Positions 63,069 through 64,000 of a stretch of DNA of 64,000 nt are shown piece by piece. The stretch covers positions 1,984,001 through 2,048,000 of the forward strand of contig OY282456.1 of NCBI GenBank assembly GCA_958296225.1. Reading direction: 5' to 3'. Every line of letters starts with the position of its first letter. Positions within the stretch are counted from its first letter, which is position 1. The stretch comes from an uncultured Dehalococcoidia bacterium (GTDB taxonomy: Bacteria; Chloroflexota; Dehalococcoidia; Lucifugimonadales; UBA3495). The notes beneath the pieces were generated by a model. It was not told where the DNA came from. It ran no database searches and was given only the letters and a program-made list of their open reading frames with translations. The position numbers were made by a program, and so were the translations under genes.

Positions 63069-64000
63069 ATGGCGAATTTTGCCGACAAGACCATCTGGAC
63101 GGGCGACAACCTGGACATTTTGCGGGGCCTTAACTCCGCGTCGGTTGACCTTATCTATCTTGACCCGCCCTTCAACTCCAACCGCAACTACGCCGCGCCC
63201 GTGGGCAGCGTTGCCGCCGGGGCCGCTTTCAAGGATACCTGGACTCTCTCCGACCTGGACGTGGCCTGGATGGGGCTGATTGCCGATGAACAGCCGGCGA
63301 TATACAAGACTCTGGAGGCCGCCGGCCTGACCTACGGCAAGGGGATGCAGTCTTACCTCTGCATGATGGCAGTGCGGCTGCTGGAAATGCGGCGGGCGCT
63401 GAAGGATACCGGGTCAATCTATCTGCACTGCGACCCTACCGCCAGCCACTACCTCAAGTTGCTGATGGACAGCATCTATGGACAGGGCAACTTTCGTAAC
63501 GAAATTATCTGGCGGCGCACTAATGCAAAGGGTTTGGCCTTCAGGGGGTATCCAAAGAACGCCGACCTTCTCCTCTATTACAGCATCTCGGATAACTTCA
63601 CCTGGAACCGACCGTTTCTCCCCCATAACCCTGCCTATGTGGACAAGTTCTATCGCCACATCGAGCCTAATACCGGGCGTCGTTATCGCTTGGGAGACCT
63701 TACTAATCCAAACCGGGACCGCCCTAATCTGACTTATGAATGGAACGGCCATACCCGTGTCTGGCGGTGGACAAAAGAGCGGATGCAGGAAGCGCACGAT
63801 AACGGAATAGTTCATTATTCATCAACCGGTCTCGCTAGTCAGAAACGTTATCTTGACGAGATGCAGGGCATCCCCGTCGATACGATTTGGGACGACGTGC
63901 AACCCATTCAAGCCCAATCCAAAGAGCGTGTCGGCTACCCCACGCAGAAACCGTTAGCCCTGCTGGAACGCATCATCAGCGCATCGTCCAATCCCGGCGA
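63069..64000 (+). CDS. Site-specific DNA methyltransferase (N6-adenine/N4-cytosine type), cut by the window end
   Basis: Frame open from ATG 63069 (or GTG 63057, which has GAGGG upstream) to the end of the window; 310 residues seen. It has the catalytic motif DPPF in LIYLDPPFNSNRNYA and IYLHCDPTASHYLK. The SAM-region approach YPTQKPLALLERIISASSNPG is followed by the expected motif I after the cut. Order DPPF before the FxGxG region indicates the beta class. It methylates a specific DNA site. A restriction partner, if any, lies beyond the window. Confidence 0.85.
   Translation, partial: MANFADKTIWTGDNLDILRGLNSASVDLIYLDPPFNSNRNYAAPVGSVAAGAAFKDTWTLSDLDVAWMGLIADEQPAIYKTLEAAGLTYGKGMQSYLCMMAVRLLEMRRALKDTGSIYLHCDPTASHYLKLLMDSIYGQGNFRNEIIWRRTNAKGLAFRGYPKNADLLLYYSISDNFTWNRPFLPHNPAYVDKFYRHIEPNTGRRYRLGDLTNPNRDRPNLTYEWNGHTRVWRWTKERMQEAHDNGIVHYSSTGLASQKRYLDEMQGIPVDTIWDDVQPIQAQSKERVGYPTQKPLALLERIISASSNPG

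Overview
The window is about 62-65% G+C, gene-dense and clearly bacterial. The gene set suggests a Chloroflexota bacterium of the Dehalococcoidia/SAR202 type, with moderate confidence. The pointers are two luciferase-like (LLM) flavin monooxygenases, tandem CaiB/BaiF CoA-transferases, MmgE/PrpD, NIPSNAP and ABM proteins, many Uma2-family genes, and a 23S rRNA gene standing alone without 16S or 5S. No 16S rRNA is present, so this placement is inference.

Layout. 1-7.4 kb: the end of a membrane protein, a glutamine synthetase-family enzyme, and a very large secreted GLUG/Calx-beta-like repeat protein on the minus strand. 7.5-15 kb: a repeat-rich spacer, a trans-aconitate methyltransferase-like gene, an epimerase, a DUF6338-like membrane protein followed by three micro-genes (36, 43 and 36 aa), a coiled-coil protein and a lipoprotein sugar-dehydrogenase-like propeller. 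15.2-19.4 kb: dnaJ, prmA, a kinase-like protein, a PP2C phosphatase and a small membrane protein. 19.8-22.8 kb: an inositol-lipid operon (inositol-3-phosphate synthase, PimA-like glycosyltransferase, CDP-alcohol phosphotransferase) running into two tandem Uma2 genes and an alpha/beta hydrolase. 25-33.8 kb: a ferritin-like/VIT1 iron transporter, catabolic enzymes, Amt, MOSC and enoyl-CoA hydratase. 33.8-37.3 kb: promoter, 23S rRNA inside a long processing stem, initiator tRNA and terminator. 37.4-47.9 kb: Uma2, ABM, LLM, a broken Uma2, two CoA-transferases (one carrying an in-frame 18-bp minisatellite), SRPBCC, oligopeptidase B, another Uma2 and an amidohydrolase. 48-56 kb: five tandem near-identical Uma2 genes directly before trpD-trpC-trpF-trpB, each preceded by a copied piece of the trpD start. 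56-64 kb: a HARE-HTH/GIY-YIG nuclease, a secreted HNH nuclease, an SDR, an aminotransferase, small membrane proteins, a triplicated PaREP1/HEPN-like gene, a membrane coiled-coil protein and a DNA methyltransferase cut by the window end.

Three themes stand out. First, tandem gene amplification: a Uma2 pair, a Uma2 quintet, a PaREP1 triplet and a micro-gene triplet. Second, a MITE-like element with about 25-bp terminal inverted repeats is present in three full copies and one partial copy. Third, several compact modules are good candidates for new biology: DUF6338 with its micro-proteins, the PaREP1/coiled-coil/methyltransferase block, and the inositol-phospholipid operon outside Actinobacteria.
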